A DNA stretch of 54,345 nucleotides from Streptomyces sp. E2N166 (GCF_003671715.1 NZ_RAIF01000025.1:331484-385828); one strand, 5' to 3'; positions 23,891 through 33,064 are shown, counted from the stretch's first letter. Numbers and translations are program-made. Notes: a model not told the origin generated them from the letters alone.

Positions 23891-24817
23891 CTACTCCCGT
23901 CCCACCAGCGTCAGCAGCGTCGCCTCCGGTGGGCAGGCGAAACGTACCGGGGTGTAGCGGTTCGTGCCGCAGCCCGCCGACACGTGGAGGTAGGCCGTGC
24001 GGCCCTCGGCCGTGTGTGTCGACAGGCCCTTGACGCGCTCCGTGTCCAGGTCGCAGTTGGTGACCAGGGCGCCGTAGAAGGGGATGCACAGCTGGCCGCC
24101 GTGGGTGTGGCCGGCGAGGAGGAGGGGGTAGCCGTCCGCCGTGTAGGAGTCGAGGACGCGCAGGTACGGCGCGTGGACCACGCCCATCGAGAAGTCGGCC
24201 GTGCCGGAGGGGCCGCCGGCCACCTGCGCGTACCGGTCCCGTTTGATGTGCGGGTCGTCCAGTCCCGTCAGCTCGACGGACACGCCCTCGACCTTGAGCG
24301 TGCCGCGCGTGTTCGTGAGGTTCTGCCAGCCTGCGGCGTCGAAGCCGTCGCGGAGTTCCTCCCACGGGTTGTGGACGACGCCCTCGGCGGGCGCGTTGCC
24401 GTTCAGGCCGTGGCGTCCCTGGGCCTTCTCGATCAGGTACCGGGCGGGGTTGCGCAGCTTCGGGCCGTAGTAGTCGTTGGAGCCGAAGACGTAGGCGCCC
24501 GGGAACTCCATCAGGGGGCCCAGGGCGTCCAGGACCTCCGGGACGCCCTCCGGGTCGGACAGGTTGTCGCCGGTGTTGATCACGAAGTCGGGGCGCAGGC
24601 CGGCCAGAGAGCGCAGCCAGCGCTGCTTCTTGCGCTGACCGCCGACCATGTGGATGTCGGAGACCTGCAGCACGCGCAGGGGGCGCATCCCGGAGGGCAG
24701 GACGGGGATCGTCACCCGTCGCAGGCGGAACGAGCGGGCCTCGAAGCCCGCCGCGTAGACCAGACCGGCGGCGCCAACCGCCGTGATTCCCAGGGGTACT
24801 CCGAATCGCGCGCGCAT
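23891..24817 (-). CDS. Metallophosphoesterase, membrane-anchored
   Basis: A 308-residue calcineurin-like phosphoesterase with the metal-binding motifs in order: VSDIHMVG (D, H), NTGDNLSDPEG (GDN), GSNDYYG (GND-like), VVHAPY and AGHTHGGQ (GHxH). One N-terminal hydrophobic segment (VPLGITAVGAAGLVYAAGF) probably anchors it outside or at the membrane. It resembles YkuE/YaeI-type enzymes acting on lipid or phosphodiester substrates; the substrate is not known. Divergent from the yqeY-like gene, with a DnaA-box-like sequence between them. Confidence 0.9.
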   Translation of the reverse strand: MRARFGVPLGITAVGAAGLVYAAGFEARSFRLRRVTIPVLPSGMRPLRVLQVSDIHMVGGQRKKQRWLRSLAGLRPDFVINTGDNLSDPEGVPEVLDALGPLMEFPGAYVFGSNDYYGPKLRNPARYLIEKAQGRHGLNGNAPAEGVVHNPWEELRDGFDAAGWQNLTNTRGTLKVEGVSVELTGLDDPHIKRDRYAQVAGGPSGTADFSMGVVHAPYLRVLDSYTADGYPLLLAGHTHGGQLCIPFYGALVTNCDLDTERVKGLSTHTAEGRTAYLHVSAGCGTNRYTPVRFACPPEATLLTLVGRE

Positions 24818-24857
24818 ACGTCCATCGTCTCAGAAGCGGTGGCGGGGGCCGACAGCA

Positions 24858-24866
24858 TGTGGACAA
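24858..24866 (-). promoter_or_regulatory. DnaA-box-like sequence
   Basis: The minus strand reads TTGTCCACA, the preferred Streptomyces DnaA box. It lies in the gap between the divergent metallophosphoesterase and yqeY-like genes. Single boxes may act in regulation or DnaA titration. Confidence 0.4.
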
Positions 24867-24926
24867 GCCGGCAGCCCACTTAAATCAGCAGGCGCCCTTC
24901 CTCCCGCACCTGCGACAATCGCTGCC

Positions 24927-25391
24927 ATGACCACGCTCAAGTCGAAGCTGCAGGACGACCTCAACGCCGCGATCAAGGAGCGCGACGAGCTCCGCTCCTC
25001 CACGCTCCGGCTGACGCTCGCCGCGATCACCAAGGAGGAGGTCGCGGGGAAGGAGAAGCGGGAGCTCTCCGACGACGAGGTGCAGAAGGTGATCACCCGC
25101 GAGGCGAAGAAGCGCCGCGAGGCCGCGGACGCCTTCGCCCAGGGCGGCCGCCCCGAGAGCGCCGAGCGGGAGAAGGCGGAGGGCGAGGTACTCGCCGCCT
25201 ACCTGCCGAAGCAGATGTCCGACGACGAGCTGAACGCGATCGTCGCGCAGGCCGTCGAGGAGGCGAAGGCGGCCGGTGCCGAGGGGCCGCGGGCCATGGG
25301 TGCCGTCATGAAGATCGTGAACCCGAAGGTGGCCGGGCAGGCCGAGGGCGGCCGGGTCGCCGCCGCGGTCAAGAAGCTGCTGGCGGGCTGA
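24927..25391 (+). CDS. yqeY: GatB/YqeY domain protein
   Basis: A 154-residue protein that is a complete YqeY domain: TLKSKLQDDLNAAIKERDELRSSTLRLTLAAI, then VITREAKKRREAADAF, EVLAAYLPKQMSDDEL and MGAVMKIVNPKVAGQAEGGRVAAAVKKLL. The family resembles the tRNA-binding tail of GatB amidotransferase, but its role is not settled. It ends at a very stable hairpin shared with the convergent PBP gene. Confidence 0.92.
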   Translation: MTTLKSKLQDDLNAAIKERDELRSSTLRLTLAAITKEEVAGKEKRELSDDEVQKVITREAKKRREAADAFAQGGRPESAEREKAEGEVLAAYLPKQMSDDELNAIVAQAVEEAKAAGAEGPRAMGAVMKIVNPKVAGQAEGGRVAAAVKKLLAG

Positions 25392-25423
25392 GCCCGCCCC
25401 ACCGCGGGCGACCGTACCGAGAC

Positions 25424-25475
25424 GAAGACCGACGGCGAAGACCGGCGGCGAAGACCGACGACGAAGACCGGCGGC
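25424..25475. repeat. Four tandem copies of a 13-bp unit
   Basis: GAAGACCGRCGRC repeats four times without gap between the yqeY stop and the terminator; the last copy forms part of the terminator stem. It looks like local slippage of the terminator arm. Confidence 0.75.
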
Positions 25476-25514
25476 CCCTTCCGATGAGGAAGGGGCCGCC
25501 GGTCTTCGTCGTCG
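25456..25514. terminator. 27-bp perfect hairpin, bidirectional terminator
   Basis: Bases 25456-25482 are the exact reverse complement of 25488-25514, with a 5-base loop GATGA. It lies between the convergent yqeY-like and PBP genes and would stop transcripts from both sides. Confidence 0.92.
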
Positions 25515-25524
25515 CTACGGGGCC

Positions 25525-27804
25525 TCAGTCGCGTCGGCCGCCGATGCCGTTGCCGCCGTTGCCCTGCCCCTGGAAGAGGTTCCCCGGGAAGCCGCCGTCG
25601 GTGCCGCCGTTGTCCGTGCCGCCGTCGATCAGGCCGCCGATGACACCGCCGTCGCCGTTGCCGCCGTTGTCCTCGTCGCCGTTGCCGCCGTCGTCCCGGT
25701 CGCCGTCGTCGCCCCGGCCCTTGTCCTTCTCCTTGCTGTCCGGGATGTCGACGAGGTTGAACTCGGAGACCGGCTCGCCCTCCAGCGCGCCCGACATCAT
25801 GTCGCCCCAGATCGGGCCGGGGACCGCGCCGCCGAAGACCTTGCCGTGCGGGACACCGCCGATGGTGATGTTGACCATCTGCCGCTCGTGCTTGGGGTCG
25901 CCGACCCAGACGGCGCCGGCGAGGTCCGGCGTGTAGCCCACGAACCAGGCCGCGTAGCGCTCATCCGTCGTGCCGGTCTTACCGGCGCTCGGGCGGCTGT
26001 CGAGGCCGGCCTGCTTGCCCGTGCCGTCCTCGACCACGCCCTTGAGGAGGGTGTTGACGGTGTCGGCCGTGGTCTCGGACATGGCCCGGGAGCAGGTGGA
26101 CTTCGGGACCTCGAGCGACTTGCTCTTGTTGCCGACCCGCTGGCTGATCGACTCGATGGCGACCGGCGTGCAGTACATGCCGCGCGAGGCGAAGGTCGCG
26201 TACGCGCTCGCCATGGTCAGCGGGGAGACCTCGGTGACACCGAGGGCGATGGACGGCGTCTGTTCCAGCTTGTTGCCGTTGGCACGCTGTACGCCCATCT
26301 TGTCCGCCATCTGCGTCACCGGGCAGATGCCGATGTCGCTGATCATCTGCACGTAGTAGGTGTTGACCGACTTGGCGGTCGCTTCCTTCATGTCGTACGG
26401 GCCGACCTCGGTCTCGTTCTCGTTGGCGAGCCGGACGCCCTTCTCGTTCCACGTCTTGCCGTCGCAGGCCGCGACCGGGGTGGGGTAGTCCATCTCGTAC
26501 GGCGAGGAGTACGACTTCGTCACCGGCATGCCGCCCTCGAGGGCCGCCGCGGCCACGATCGGCTTGAACGTCGAACCGGGCTGGTAGCCCGCGCCGCCGC
26601 CCATGGCGTTGTCGACCGAGAGGTTGATCGTCGTCTCGCCCTGCTTGACGTCGATGCCGTAAGGACGCGACTGGCCCATGCCCACGATCTTGCCGGTGCC
26701 GGGCTCCACGATGGTGGCCGCGGTCGCCACCTCGTCGCTCTTGTAGACGTGGTCCTTGATCGACTGCTGCACCGACTTCTGGGCCTTCGGGTCGAGCGTC
26801 GTACGGATCGTCAGGCCGCCCTGGTTCCAGATCTTGGCCCGTTCCTCCTTGGTCTTGCCGAAGACCGGGTCGTTGAGGAACACCTCGCGTACGTAGTCAC
26901 AGAAGAAGCCCGCGCCCTTGACGGCCGTGATGCAGCCGTTCTTGGGCCGGCTGACCTCCAGTCCGAGCGGCGCCTTCTTCGCCTTGTCGGCCTCCGCCCG
27001 GGAGATGTCGCCGACCTGCGCCATGCGCGTCAGGACCACGTTGCGCCGCTTGGTGGCCTCCGCCTCGTCGTTGACCGGGTCGTACCGGCTGGGCGACTGG
27101 ACGATGCCGGCCAGGAGGGCGGACTCCTGGATGTTGAGGTCCTTGGCGGACTTGGAGAAGTAGCGCTGGGCGGCCGCCTCGATGCCGTAGGCCTGCTGGC
27201 CGAAGAACGTGATGTTCAGATAGTTCTCGAGGATCTTCTTCTTGCCCAGCTCCTCCTCGACCTGGATCGCGAGCTTCAGTTCGCGGATCTTGCGGCCGAT
27301 GGTCTGCTGGGTGGCCTGGGCGACCTTCGTCGGGTCGTCACCGGCCTCCTCCACGAAGACGTTCTTGACGTACTGCTGCGTGAGCGTGGACGCGCCCTCG
27401 GAGACCTCGCCGCTGCGGGCGTTCTTGTTGAGCGCGCGCAGTACGCCCTTCAGGTCGACCGCCCCGTGCTCGTAGAAGCGCGAGTCCTCGATCGCGACGA
27501 TCGCCTTCTGCATGTACGGCGAGATGTCCTTGAGGGCCACCACCGTGCGGTCGCGTGAGTAGACCGTGGCGATGGTGCCGCCCTCGGCGTCGAGGATGGC
27601 GGTGCGCTGGCTCAGCGGGGGAGTCTTCAGGTTGGCCGGGAGAGCGTCGAAACTCTCCACCGACCCCTTGGCGGCCAGCCCCAGCGCACCCACGGCGGGC
27701 AACGCGATGCCGGCCAGCACTGCTCCCGCGAGCACACTGACACCGAGGAACTTGGCGGCCTGCTGGGTTGGCGACAGACCACCGCCCGAGCGCTTCTTTG
27801 GCAT
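25525..27804 (-). CDS. Class A penicillin-binding protein (transglycosylase/transpeptidase)
   Basis: A 759-residue bifunctional peptidoglycan synthase. After a basic cytoplasmic start (MPKKRSGGG) comes one membrane anchor (about 18-38). The GT51 domain shows EDSRFYEHGAVDLKG with the catalytic Glu, then STLTQQYVKN and KKILENYLNITFFG. The transpeptidase shows STFKPI (SxxK, catalytic Ser), KSVNTYY (SxN) and GKTGTT (KTG). The last 70 residues are a Gly/Asn/Asp repeat tail (DDGGNGDEDNGGNGDGG), probably flexible in the wall. In Streptomyces it stands next to wblA, from which it is divergent. Confidence 0.95.
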   Translation of the reverse strand: MPKKRSGGGLSPTQQAAKFLGVSVLAGAVLAGIALPAVGALGLAAKGSVESFDALPANLKTPPLSQRTAILDAEGGTIATVYSRDRTVVALKDISPYMQKAIVAIEDSRFYEHGAVDLKGVLRALNKNARSGEVSEGASTLTQQYVKNVFVEEAGDDPTKVAQATQQTIGRKIRELKLAIQVEEELGKKKILENYLNITFFGQQAYGIEAAAQRYFSKSAKDLNIQESALLAGIVQSPSRYDPVNDEAEATKRRNVVLTRMAQVGDISRAEADKAKKAPLGLEVSRPKNGCITAVKGAGFFCDYVREVFLNDPVFGKTKEERAKIWNQGGLTIRTTLDPKAQKSVQQSIKDHVYKSDEVATAATIVEPGTGKIVGMGQSRPYGIDVKQGETTINLSVDNAMGGGAGYQPGSTFKPIVAAAALEGGMPVTKSYSSPYEMDYPTPVAACDGKTWNEKGVRLANENETEVGPYDMKEATAKSVNTYYVQMISDIGICPVTQMADKMGVQRANGNKLEQTPSIALGVTEVSPLTMASAYATFASRGMYCTPVAIESISQRVGNKSKSLEVPKSTCSRAMSETTADTVNTLLKGVVEDGTGKQAGLDSRPSAGKTGTTDERYAAWFVGYTPDLAGAVWVGDPKHERQMVNITIGGVPHGKVFGGAVPGPIWGDMMSGALEGEPVSEFNLVDIPDSKEKDKGRGDDGDRDDGGNGDEDNGGNGDGGVIGGLIDGGTDNGGTDGGFPGNLFQGQGNGGNGIGGRRD

Positions 27805-28264
27805 GGAGGCAGCCTACGTTCTCATTCGCCGGACACGCGTATATGCCTTGGCCTAAGCTGCACTCAACTGTCACAGCAGTGAGGCCACGTATCAATACGT
27901 CCGGCGACCCCGAATCGTTCCGGATCTGCTCGACTTTTTTCTGAAGGGCCCCGCTGGGGGGCGCGTTGATGTGTACGGGCGCGCGCCACGGCGTGTGGGA
28001 CGCGTGTCCGAATCCGCCTTGTGTGTCAATTGGTGTCCGTTGTGGCGCAACAGAGATGACCTGAATGCCGGGATCGTCGCGAATGTCGCCAGCTCACTCC
28101 CCCGGGTGATCTGCCGCTTACCCATAGTCCGTTCGGGCCATTCAAGATTGGGCCCGAAGGGGGTGTTGCGCTGTGCCCACCTTCCGTAACGTCCTCAACT
28201 GGCGGCGGTGAATATGCCGCTGCCGCCGTGGGGGAGCCTCGATTCGGGAGAGGACGGCGCCGGT
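27805..28264. other. Intergenic region between PBP and wblA
   Basis: This 460-bp gap separates divergent genes and must hold both promoters. It has a T6 run near 27936 and lower GC between 27870 and 28090. wblA in Streptomyces is known for a long leader and complex control, which fits the size. I cannot assign boxes. An in-frame ATG at 28208 would lengthen WblA by 19 residues. Confidence 0.5.
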
Positions 28265-28603
28265 ATGGGCTGGGTAACCGACTGGAGTGCGCAGGCCGCC
28301 TGCCGCACTACCGATCCGGACGAACTGTTCGTCCAGGGAGCAGCGCAGAACAGGGCCAAGGCGGTGTGCACCGGATGTCCGGTACGCACCGAGTGCCTGG
28401 CCGACGCGCTGGACAACCGCGTCGAGTTCGGCGTGTGGGGAGGCATGACGGAGCGGGAACGCCGCGCACTGCTGCGCCGGCGGCCCACCGTGACCTCCTG
28501 GCGCCGACTTCTGGAGACGGCGCGGACGGAGTACGAACGAGGGGCCGGCATCGTGTCCCTCGACGACCAGGAGATCTACGAGAACTACGCGGCCGTGGGC
28601 TGA
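28265..28603 (+). CDS. wblA: WhiB-family iron-sulfur regulator WblA
   Basis: A 112-residue WhiB-like protein. The four cysteines that bind [4Fe-4S] are in AACRTTDPDELF, then AVCTGCPVRTEC (C-x29-C-x2-C-x5-C), followed by GVWGGMTERERRALLRRR, the signature turn and basic DNA-contact region. The start MGWVTDWSAQ and the end IYENYAAVG match S. coelicolor WblA as I remember it. WblA is a pleiotropic regulator that represses antibiotic production and drives aerial hyphae maturation. The neighbouring ArsA pair and PBP confirm the locus. Confidence 0.93.
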   Translation: MGWVTDWSAQAACRTTDPDELFVQGAAQNRAKAVCTGCPVRTECLADALDNRVEFGVWGGMTERERRALLRRRPTVTSWRRLLETARTEYERGAGIVSLDDQEIYENYAAVG

Positions 28604-28645
28604 ACCTGCCCGGGGATCGATCTCCGGACCGGATGTACCGATGTA

Positions 28646-28665
28646 CCGGGGCGCGGATGCCCCGG
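28646..28665. terminator. Short hairpin between wblA and the ArsA-like gene
   Basis: CCGGGGC and GCCCCGG form a 7-bp stem with a 6-base loop in the 67-bp gap between convergent genes. No T-tract follows, so it is only a modest candidate. Confidence 0.4.
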
Positions 28666-28670
28666 CCGGA

Positions 28671-30086
28671 TCAGGCTCCCGTCTCGGGCAGCTCGGGCCG
28701 GTCCGTCGCGAGACGGACGCCGATCTCCCGCAGCCCCGCGAGGTCGTGCACGTCGCCGGGCAGCGCGGCCACTTCGGTGACCGCCACCTCGGGGTGACGC
28801 GCGGTGAAGCGGTCCCGCGTGCGCTGTTCGCGGGCGAGCAGATGCATCCGGTCCGCGTGCAGCCTCAGCAGGCCCGCGGTGAGCTGGTCGACGGAACGCT
28901 CCGGTGTGCCGTCCGGCAGTGCGCCGTCCGGCACGCCGCCCAGTGTGGCGTCCAGCCTGCCGTGCGTTGTGTCGGGAGCCTCGGGAGAGGGCTCGGGAGA
29001 AGACTCGGAAGATGGCTCGGATGAGTCTGAACTGCCGTACGCGTCGGGAGAGTTACGAACTCCTACTTTCCCGCCGTCCTGATCCACAATGCGGGGATCC
29101 TCAAGATTTTCCCCGGCGAGACTTTCCGCGGCGGCGAGCGCCCGCTCGGCCGACAGCCGGTCGGCGCCGCTGCCGTGGACCCGGTTGAGCACCAGGCCGG
29201 CGAGCGGCATGTCCTCGGCCGCCAGCCGCTCCACGAAGTACGCGGCCTCGCGCAGTGCGTCCCGCTCCGGGGCCGCGACCACCAGGAACGCCGTACCGGG
29301 CGCCTGGAGCAGCTTGTACGTCGCGTCCGCGCGCGTACGGAAGCCACCGAACATCGAGTCCATCGCGGCCACGAAGGTCTGCACGTCCTTCAGGAACTGC
29401 CCGCCCAGCACCTTCCCCAGGACGCCCGTCATCATCGACATGCCGACGTTCAGGAACTTCATGCCGGCCCGGCCGCCGACCTTCGCCGGGGCCAGCAGGA
29501 GCCGGATCAGCTTGCCGTCCAGGAAGGACCCGAGACGCTTGGGGGCGTCCAGGAAGTCCAGCGCCGAGCGGGACGGCGGCGTGTCGACGACGATGAGGTC
29601 CCACTCGTCCCTCCCGCGCAGCTGACCCAGCTTCTCCATCGCCATGTACTCCTGCGTGCCCGCGAAGCCCGCCGAGAGCGACTGGTAGAAGGGGTTGCCC
29701 AGGATCGCCGCCGCCCGCTCGCGATCCGCGTGCGCCTCGACGATCTCGTCGAAGGTGCGCTTCATGTCGAGCATCATGGCGTGCAGCTCACCGCCCGCCG
29801 AGTCGTCGACGCCCTTCACCCGGCGCGGGGTGTTGTCGAGCGAGTCGATGCCCATGGACTGGGCGAGCCGCCGGGCGGGGTCGATGGTGAGGACGACCAC
29901 CTTGCGTCCCCGCTCGGCCGCACGCAGCCCCAGGGCCGCCGCGGTGGTCGTCTTGCCGACGCCGCCCGAGCCGCAGCACACCACGATGCGGGTCTTCGGG
30001 TCCTCCAGCAGCGGGTCGACGTCGAGCACACGCGCGGGGGAGAGGCGCCGTGCGCCCTCCTGGTGCCGGGCCGGGTCCGGACTCAT
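28671..30086 (-). CDS. ArsA/Get3-like P-loop ATPase
   Basis: A 471-residue ATPase with a deviant Walker A CGSGGVGKTTTAAALG (about 38-53), switch I TIDPARRLAQSMG, and switch II/Walker B VVDTPPSRSALDFLD. It belongs to the anion-transporting ATPase family, which includes arsenite pumps and tail-anchored protein chaperones; no arsenic genes are nearby. A Ser/Glu/Pro-rich insert (SSDSSEPSSESSPEPSPE) lies at about 355-375. ATG at 30086 overlaps the stop of its paralogue, so both are co-translated. The pair next to wblA is conserved in actinobacteria. Confidence 0.9.
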   Translation of the reverse strand: MSPDPARHQEGARRLSPARVLDVDPLLEDPKTRIVVCCGSGGVGKTTTAAALGLRAAERGRKVVVLTIDPARRLAQSMGIDSLDNTPRRVKGVDDSAGGELHAMMLDMKRTFDEIVEAHADRERAAAILGNPFYQSLSAGFAGTQEYMAMEKLGQLRGRDEWDLIVVDTPPSRSALDFLDAPKRLGSFLDGKLIRLLLAPAKVGGRAGMKFLNVGMSMMTGVLGKVLGGQFLKDVQTFVAAMDSMFGGFRTRADATYKLLQAPGTAFLVVAAPERDALREAAYFVERLAAEDMPLAGLVLNRVHGSGADRLSAERALAAAESLAGENLEDPRIVDQDGGKVGVRNSPDAYGSSDSSEPSSESSPEPSPEAPDTTHGRLDATLGGVPDGALPDGTPERSVDQLTAGLLRLHADRMHLLAREQRTRDRFTARHPEVAVTEVAALPGDVHDLAGLREIGVRLATDRPELPETGA

Positions 30087-31060
30087 GCGATCCCCTGCTT
30101 CCGCAGCTCGGTGGCCAGTTCGTACAGGCCCGCCAGGTCCATGCCCTCGGCGAGCAGCGGGAGTTCGTGCAGCGGCAGGCCCAGTTCGCCGAGGACACCC
30201 CGCTGCTCCGCCTCCAGCGCGTACCGCTCGGCGTACTCCTCGGCCTGCGCGAGCAGCGGATCGACCAGCCGCTCGGCGTGCCCGCCCCGCCGCGCCCCGC
30301 CGAGCCCGGCCCCCGACAGGGACCGGGCGAGTGCCGTACGCGGTGTGCTCCGAACGAGTTCCAGGTCGGCCGCGTCCAGCACCTCGGGCCGGACCATGTT
30401 GACCATGACCCGCCCCACCGGGAGCCGCGCGGACCGTAGCTCGGCGATGCCGTCCGCGGTCTCCTGGACCGGCATCTCCTCCAGCAGCGTCACCAGGTGC
30501 ACGGCGGTCTCCCGCGACTTCAGCACCCGCATCACGGCCTGCGCCTGATTGTGTATCGGACCGACCTTCGCGAGACCGGCCACCTCGTCGTTGACGTTGA
30601 GGAACCGCGTGATGCGGCCGGTCGGCGGGGCGTCCATGACGACGTAGTCGTACGCGAACCGTCCGCTCTTGTCCTTGCGCCGCACCGCCTCGCACGCCTT
30701 GCCGGTCAGCAGGACGTCCCTGACGCCCGGCGCGACGGTGGTCGCGAAATCGATCGCCCCGAGCTTCTTCAGCGCCCGCCCGGCGCTGCCCAGTTTGTAG
30801 AACATCTGGAGGTAGTCCAGAAGCGCCAGCTCGGGGTCGATGGCCAGGGCGTACACCTCCCCGCCCCCGGGAGCGACGGCGATCTTCCGCTCCTCATAAG
30901 GCAGCGCTTCGGTTTCGAAGAGCTGCGCGATGCCCTGGCGACCCTCGACCTCGACGAGAAGCGCGCGCTTCCCCTCGGTGGCCAGGGCCAGCGCGAGGGC
31001 CGCGGCCACCGTGGTCTTGCCGGTTCCGCCCTTGCCGCTGACGACCTGGAGCCTGCTCAC
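30083..31060 (-). CDS. ArsA-like P-loop ATPase (paralogue, first of the pair)
   Basis: A 325-residue ATPase starting at GTG with the deviant Walker A VSGKGGTGKTTVAAALALA at residues 7-25, LLVEVEGRQGIAQLF (switch I) and YDYVVMDAPPTGRITRFL (switch II). It is shorter than its partner and lacks the acidic insert. The two probably form a heteromeric complex, as seen for paired Get3-like proteins of mycobacteria; this is inference. Divergent from the DUF4177 gene. Confidence 0.9.
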   Translation of the reverse strand: MSRLQVVSGKGGTGKTTVAAALALALATEGKRALLVEVEGRQGIAQLFETEALPYEERKIAVAPGGGEVYALAIDPELALLDYLQMFYKLGSAGRALKKLGAIDFATTVAPGVRDVLLTGKACEAVRRKDKSGRFAYDYVVMDAPPTGRITRFLNVNDEVAGLAKVGPIHNQAQAVMRVLKSRETAVHLVTLLEEMPVQETADGIAELRSARLPVGRVMVNMVRPEVLDAADLELVRSTPRTALARSLSGAGLGGARRGGHAERLVDPLLAQAEEYAERYALEAEQRGVLGELGLPLHELPLLAEGMDLAGLYELATELRKQGIA

Positions 31061-31103
31061 GTATTCGAGCGTAACCAGTCCGCGCGCCGAGTACGCCGGA
31101 GGC

Positions 31104-31112
31104 TGTGGACAA
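31104..31112 (-). promoter_or_regulatory. DnaA-box-like sequence
   Basis: The minus strand reads TTGTCCACA in the gap between the divergent ArsA-like and DUF4177 genes. A near copy, TTCTCCACA, follows at about 31115. Confidence 0.4.
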
Positions 31113-31178
31113 CGTGTGGAGAACGCCTCCCCGGACGGCCGTCCGAGGGGGCCCGGGGCAACGGCTAGAGTCGGCCAC

Positions 31179-31340
31179 ATGACCAAGTGGGAATACGCAA
31201 CCGTGCCGCTGCTCGTCCACGCCACGAAGCAGATTCTGGACACCTGGGGCGAGGACGGCTGGGAGCTCGTCCAGGTCGTGCCCGGGCCCAACAACCCCGA
31301 GCAGCTCGTGGCCTACCTGAAGCGGGAGAAGCAGGCATGA
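31179..31340 (+). CDS. DUF4177 small protein
   Basis: A 53-residue protein (MTKWEYATVPLL, then ILDTWGEDGWELVQVV), a complete DUF4177 unit found next to ridA in streptomycetes. Function unknown. Its stop overlaps the RidA start (ATGA). Confidence 0.85.
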   Translation: MTKWEYATVPLLVHATKQILDTWGEDGWELVQVVPGPNNPEQLVAYLKREKQA

Positions 31341-31804
31341 GCGCCGTCGAGGCGAAGCTGGCCGAGCTCGGCCTGACGCTGCCCGAGGTCGTCCCGCCGC
31401 TGGCCGCGTACCAGCCGGCCGTGCAGTCCGGCCCGTACGTCTACACCTCGGGCCAGCTGCCCATGGTGGAGGGCAAGCTTCCGGTCACCGGCAAGGTCGG
31501 TGCCGAGGTCACGCCGGAGGAGGCCAAGGAGCTGGCGCGCACCTGCGCGCTGAACGCCCTGGCCGCCGTGAAGTCCGTCGCCGGTGACCTCGACCGCATC
31601 GCGCGCGTGGTGAAGGTCGTGGGCTTCGTCGCGTCCGCGTCCGACTTCACCGGCCAGCCGGCCGTGGTCAACGGCGCCAGCGAACTCCTCGGTGAGGTGC
31701 TGGGCGACAAGGGCGTCCACGCACGCAGCGCGGTCGGCGTGGCGGTACTGCCGCTGGACGCGCCGGTGGAGGTCGAGGTCCAGGTGGAGCTCGTCCAGGC
31801 GTAG
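31337..31804 (+). CDS. ridA: RidA-family protein (YjgF/UK114)
   Basis: A 155-residue RidA-like protein. Recognisable are VQSGPYVYTSGQLPMVEGKL, CALNALAAVKSVAGDLDRIARVVKVVGFVASASDF and the closing ARSAVGVAVLPLDAPVEVEVQVELV. RidA hydrolyses reactive enamine/imine intermediates from amino acid metabolism. The canonical catalytic Arg of RNPCG-like ends is replaced here by the LPLDAPVEVEV form, so this is a Rid2/Rid-like subgroup rather than classic RidA. Translationally coupled to the DUF4177 gene. Confidence 0.87.
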   Translation: MSAVEAKLAELGLTLPEVVPPLAAYQPAVQSGPYVYTSGQLPMVEGKLPVTGKVGAEVTPEEAKELARTCALNALAAVKSVAGDLDRIARVVKVVGFVASASDFTGQPAVVNGASELLGEVLGDKGVHARSAVGVAVLPLDAPVEVEVQVELVQA

Positions 31805-31981
31805 GCAGGCATAGGCAGGCGCGGCGCAGGGTGGGCGTTGCCGGCCCGGCAACAAACCTCGCCCTCGCCGCCTCCGCCCCGGCAGGATCGCATCCGGTGC
31901 CGCGTACGGGGCGGGAGCCGGTCGTGGTGCCGGCCCCGGTCCGTCCGGGTGCCGGACCGACCGTGTGCCCCTGGAGGAGCC

Positions 31982-33064
31982 GTGCCGCATCAGCCCGTGC
32001 CGCATCACCAGCCCGTGACCGATCACCAGCCCGTAGCCGATCACCAGCCCGTGAGCCAAGGTCAGCCCGTGACCGTTCAGCCGCCCGTGCACCGGCTGGT
32101 GCCCTCACCGGCCGGCCGGATCCATCTGGTGGAGCAGGGCAGCGGCCCGCTGGTCCTGCTCGTCCACGGCTTCCCCGAGTCCTGGTACTCCTGGCGCCGC
32201 CAGCTCCCCGCGCTGGCCGCCGCGGGCTTCCGCGCCGCCGCGATCGACGTGCGCGGCTACGGACGCTCCTCCAGGCCCGACGCGGTGGCGGCGTACCGGA
32301 CGCTCGACCTGGTGGCGGACAACGTCGCCGTGGTGGAGGCGCTGGGCGAGCGGTCCGCCGTGATCGTCGGCCACGACTGGGGCGCGACGATCGCCGCGCA
32401 CTCCGCGCTGCTGCGACCCGACGTGTTCCGCGCGGTCGGCCTGCTGAGCGTGCCGTACACCCCGCCGGGCGGACCGAAGCCCAGCGAGGTCTTCGCCGGC
32501 ATGAGCGATCCGGCCGGCCCCTTCGCCGGGCAGGAGTTCTACGTCTCCTACTTCCAGGAGCCGGGCCGGGCCGAGGCGGAGATCGAGCCCGACGTACGCG
32601 GCTGGCTGGCCGGCTTCTACGCCGCCCTGTCCGCCGACACCATGCCCGCCCCGGAGGCGCCCGACCCGCACTTCGTCGCCCCAGGCGGCAGGCTGTGCGA
32701 CCGGTTCCCGTCCGGCGGACGGCTGCCGTCCTGGCTGACCGAGGAGGAGCTGGACGTCTACGCCGGGGAGTTCGAGCGCACCGGTCTGACCGGCGCCCTC
32801 AACCGATACCGGAACATGGACCGCGACTGGGCCGACCTCGCCGGCCACCGCGGCGCCCCGGTCACCCAGCCGTCCCTGTTCCTCGGCGGCGGCCGGGACG
32901 CCTCCACCACCTGGCTGTCGGACGCGATCGAGGCGTATCCCACGACCCTGCCGGGCCTGACCGCCTCGCACCTCCTCGACGGCTGCGGCCACTGGCTCCA
33001 GCAGGAGCGCCCGGAGGAGACGAACCGGCTGCTCACGGAGTGGCTGACCGCCCTGCCCTCCTGA
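31982..33064 (+). CDS. Alpha/beta hydrolase (epoxide hydrolase-like)
   Basis: A 360-residue hydrolase. HGFPESWYSWRRQLP (oxyanion HGxP), VGHDWGATIAA with nucleophile Asp, and GCGHWLQQERP with the catalytic His fit soluble epoxide hydrolases. The GTG start at 31982 follows GGAGG. Its first 30 residues are a repeat of HQPV units (PHQPVPHHQPVTDHQPVADHQPV), an unusual His/Gln/Pro tail that does not look like a signal peptide. A second hydrolase of the same family lies at 39322-40335. Substrate unknown. Confidence 0.87.
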   Translation: MPHQPVPHHQPVTDHQPVADHQPVSQGQPVTVQPPVHRLVPSPAGRIHLVEQGSGPLVLLVHGFPESWYSWRRQLPALAAAGFRAAAIDVRGYGRSSRPDAVAAYRTLDLVADNVAVVEALGERSAVIVGHDWGATIAAHSALLRPDVFRAVGLLSVPYTPPGGPKPSEVFAGMSDPAGPFAGQEFYVSYFQEPGRAEAEIEPDVRGWLAGFYAALSADTMPAPEAPDPHFVAPGGRLCDRFPSGGRLPSWLTEEELDVYAGEFERTGLTGALNRYRNMDRDWADLAGHRGAPVTQPSLFLGGGRDASTTWLSDAIEAYPTTLPGLTASHLLDGCGHWLQQERPEETNRLLTEWLTALPS

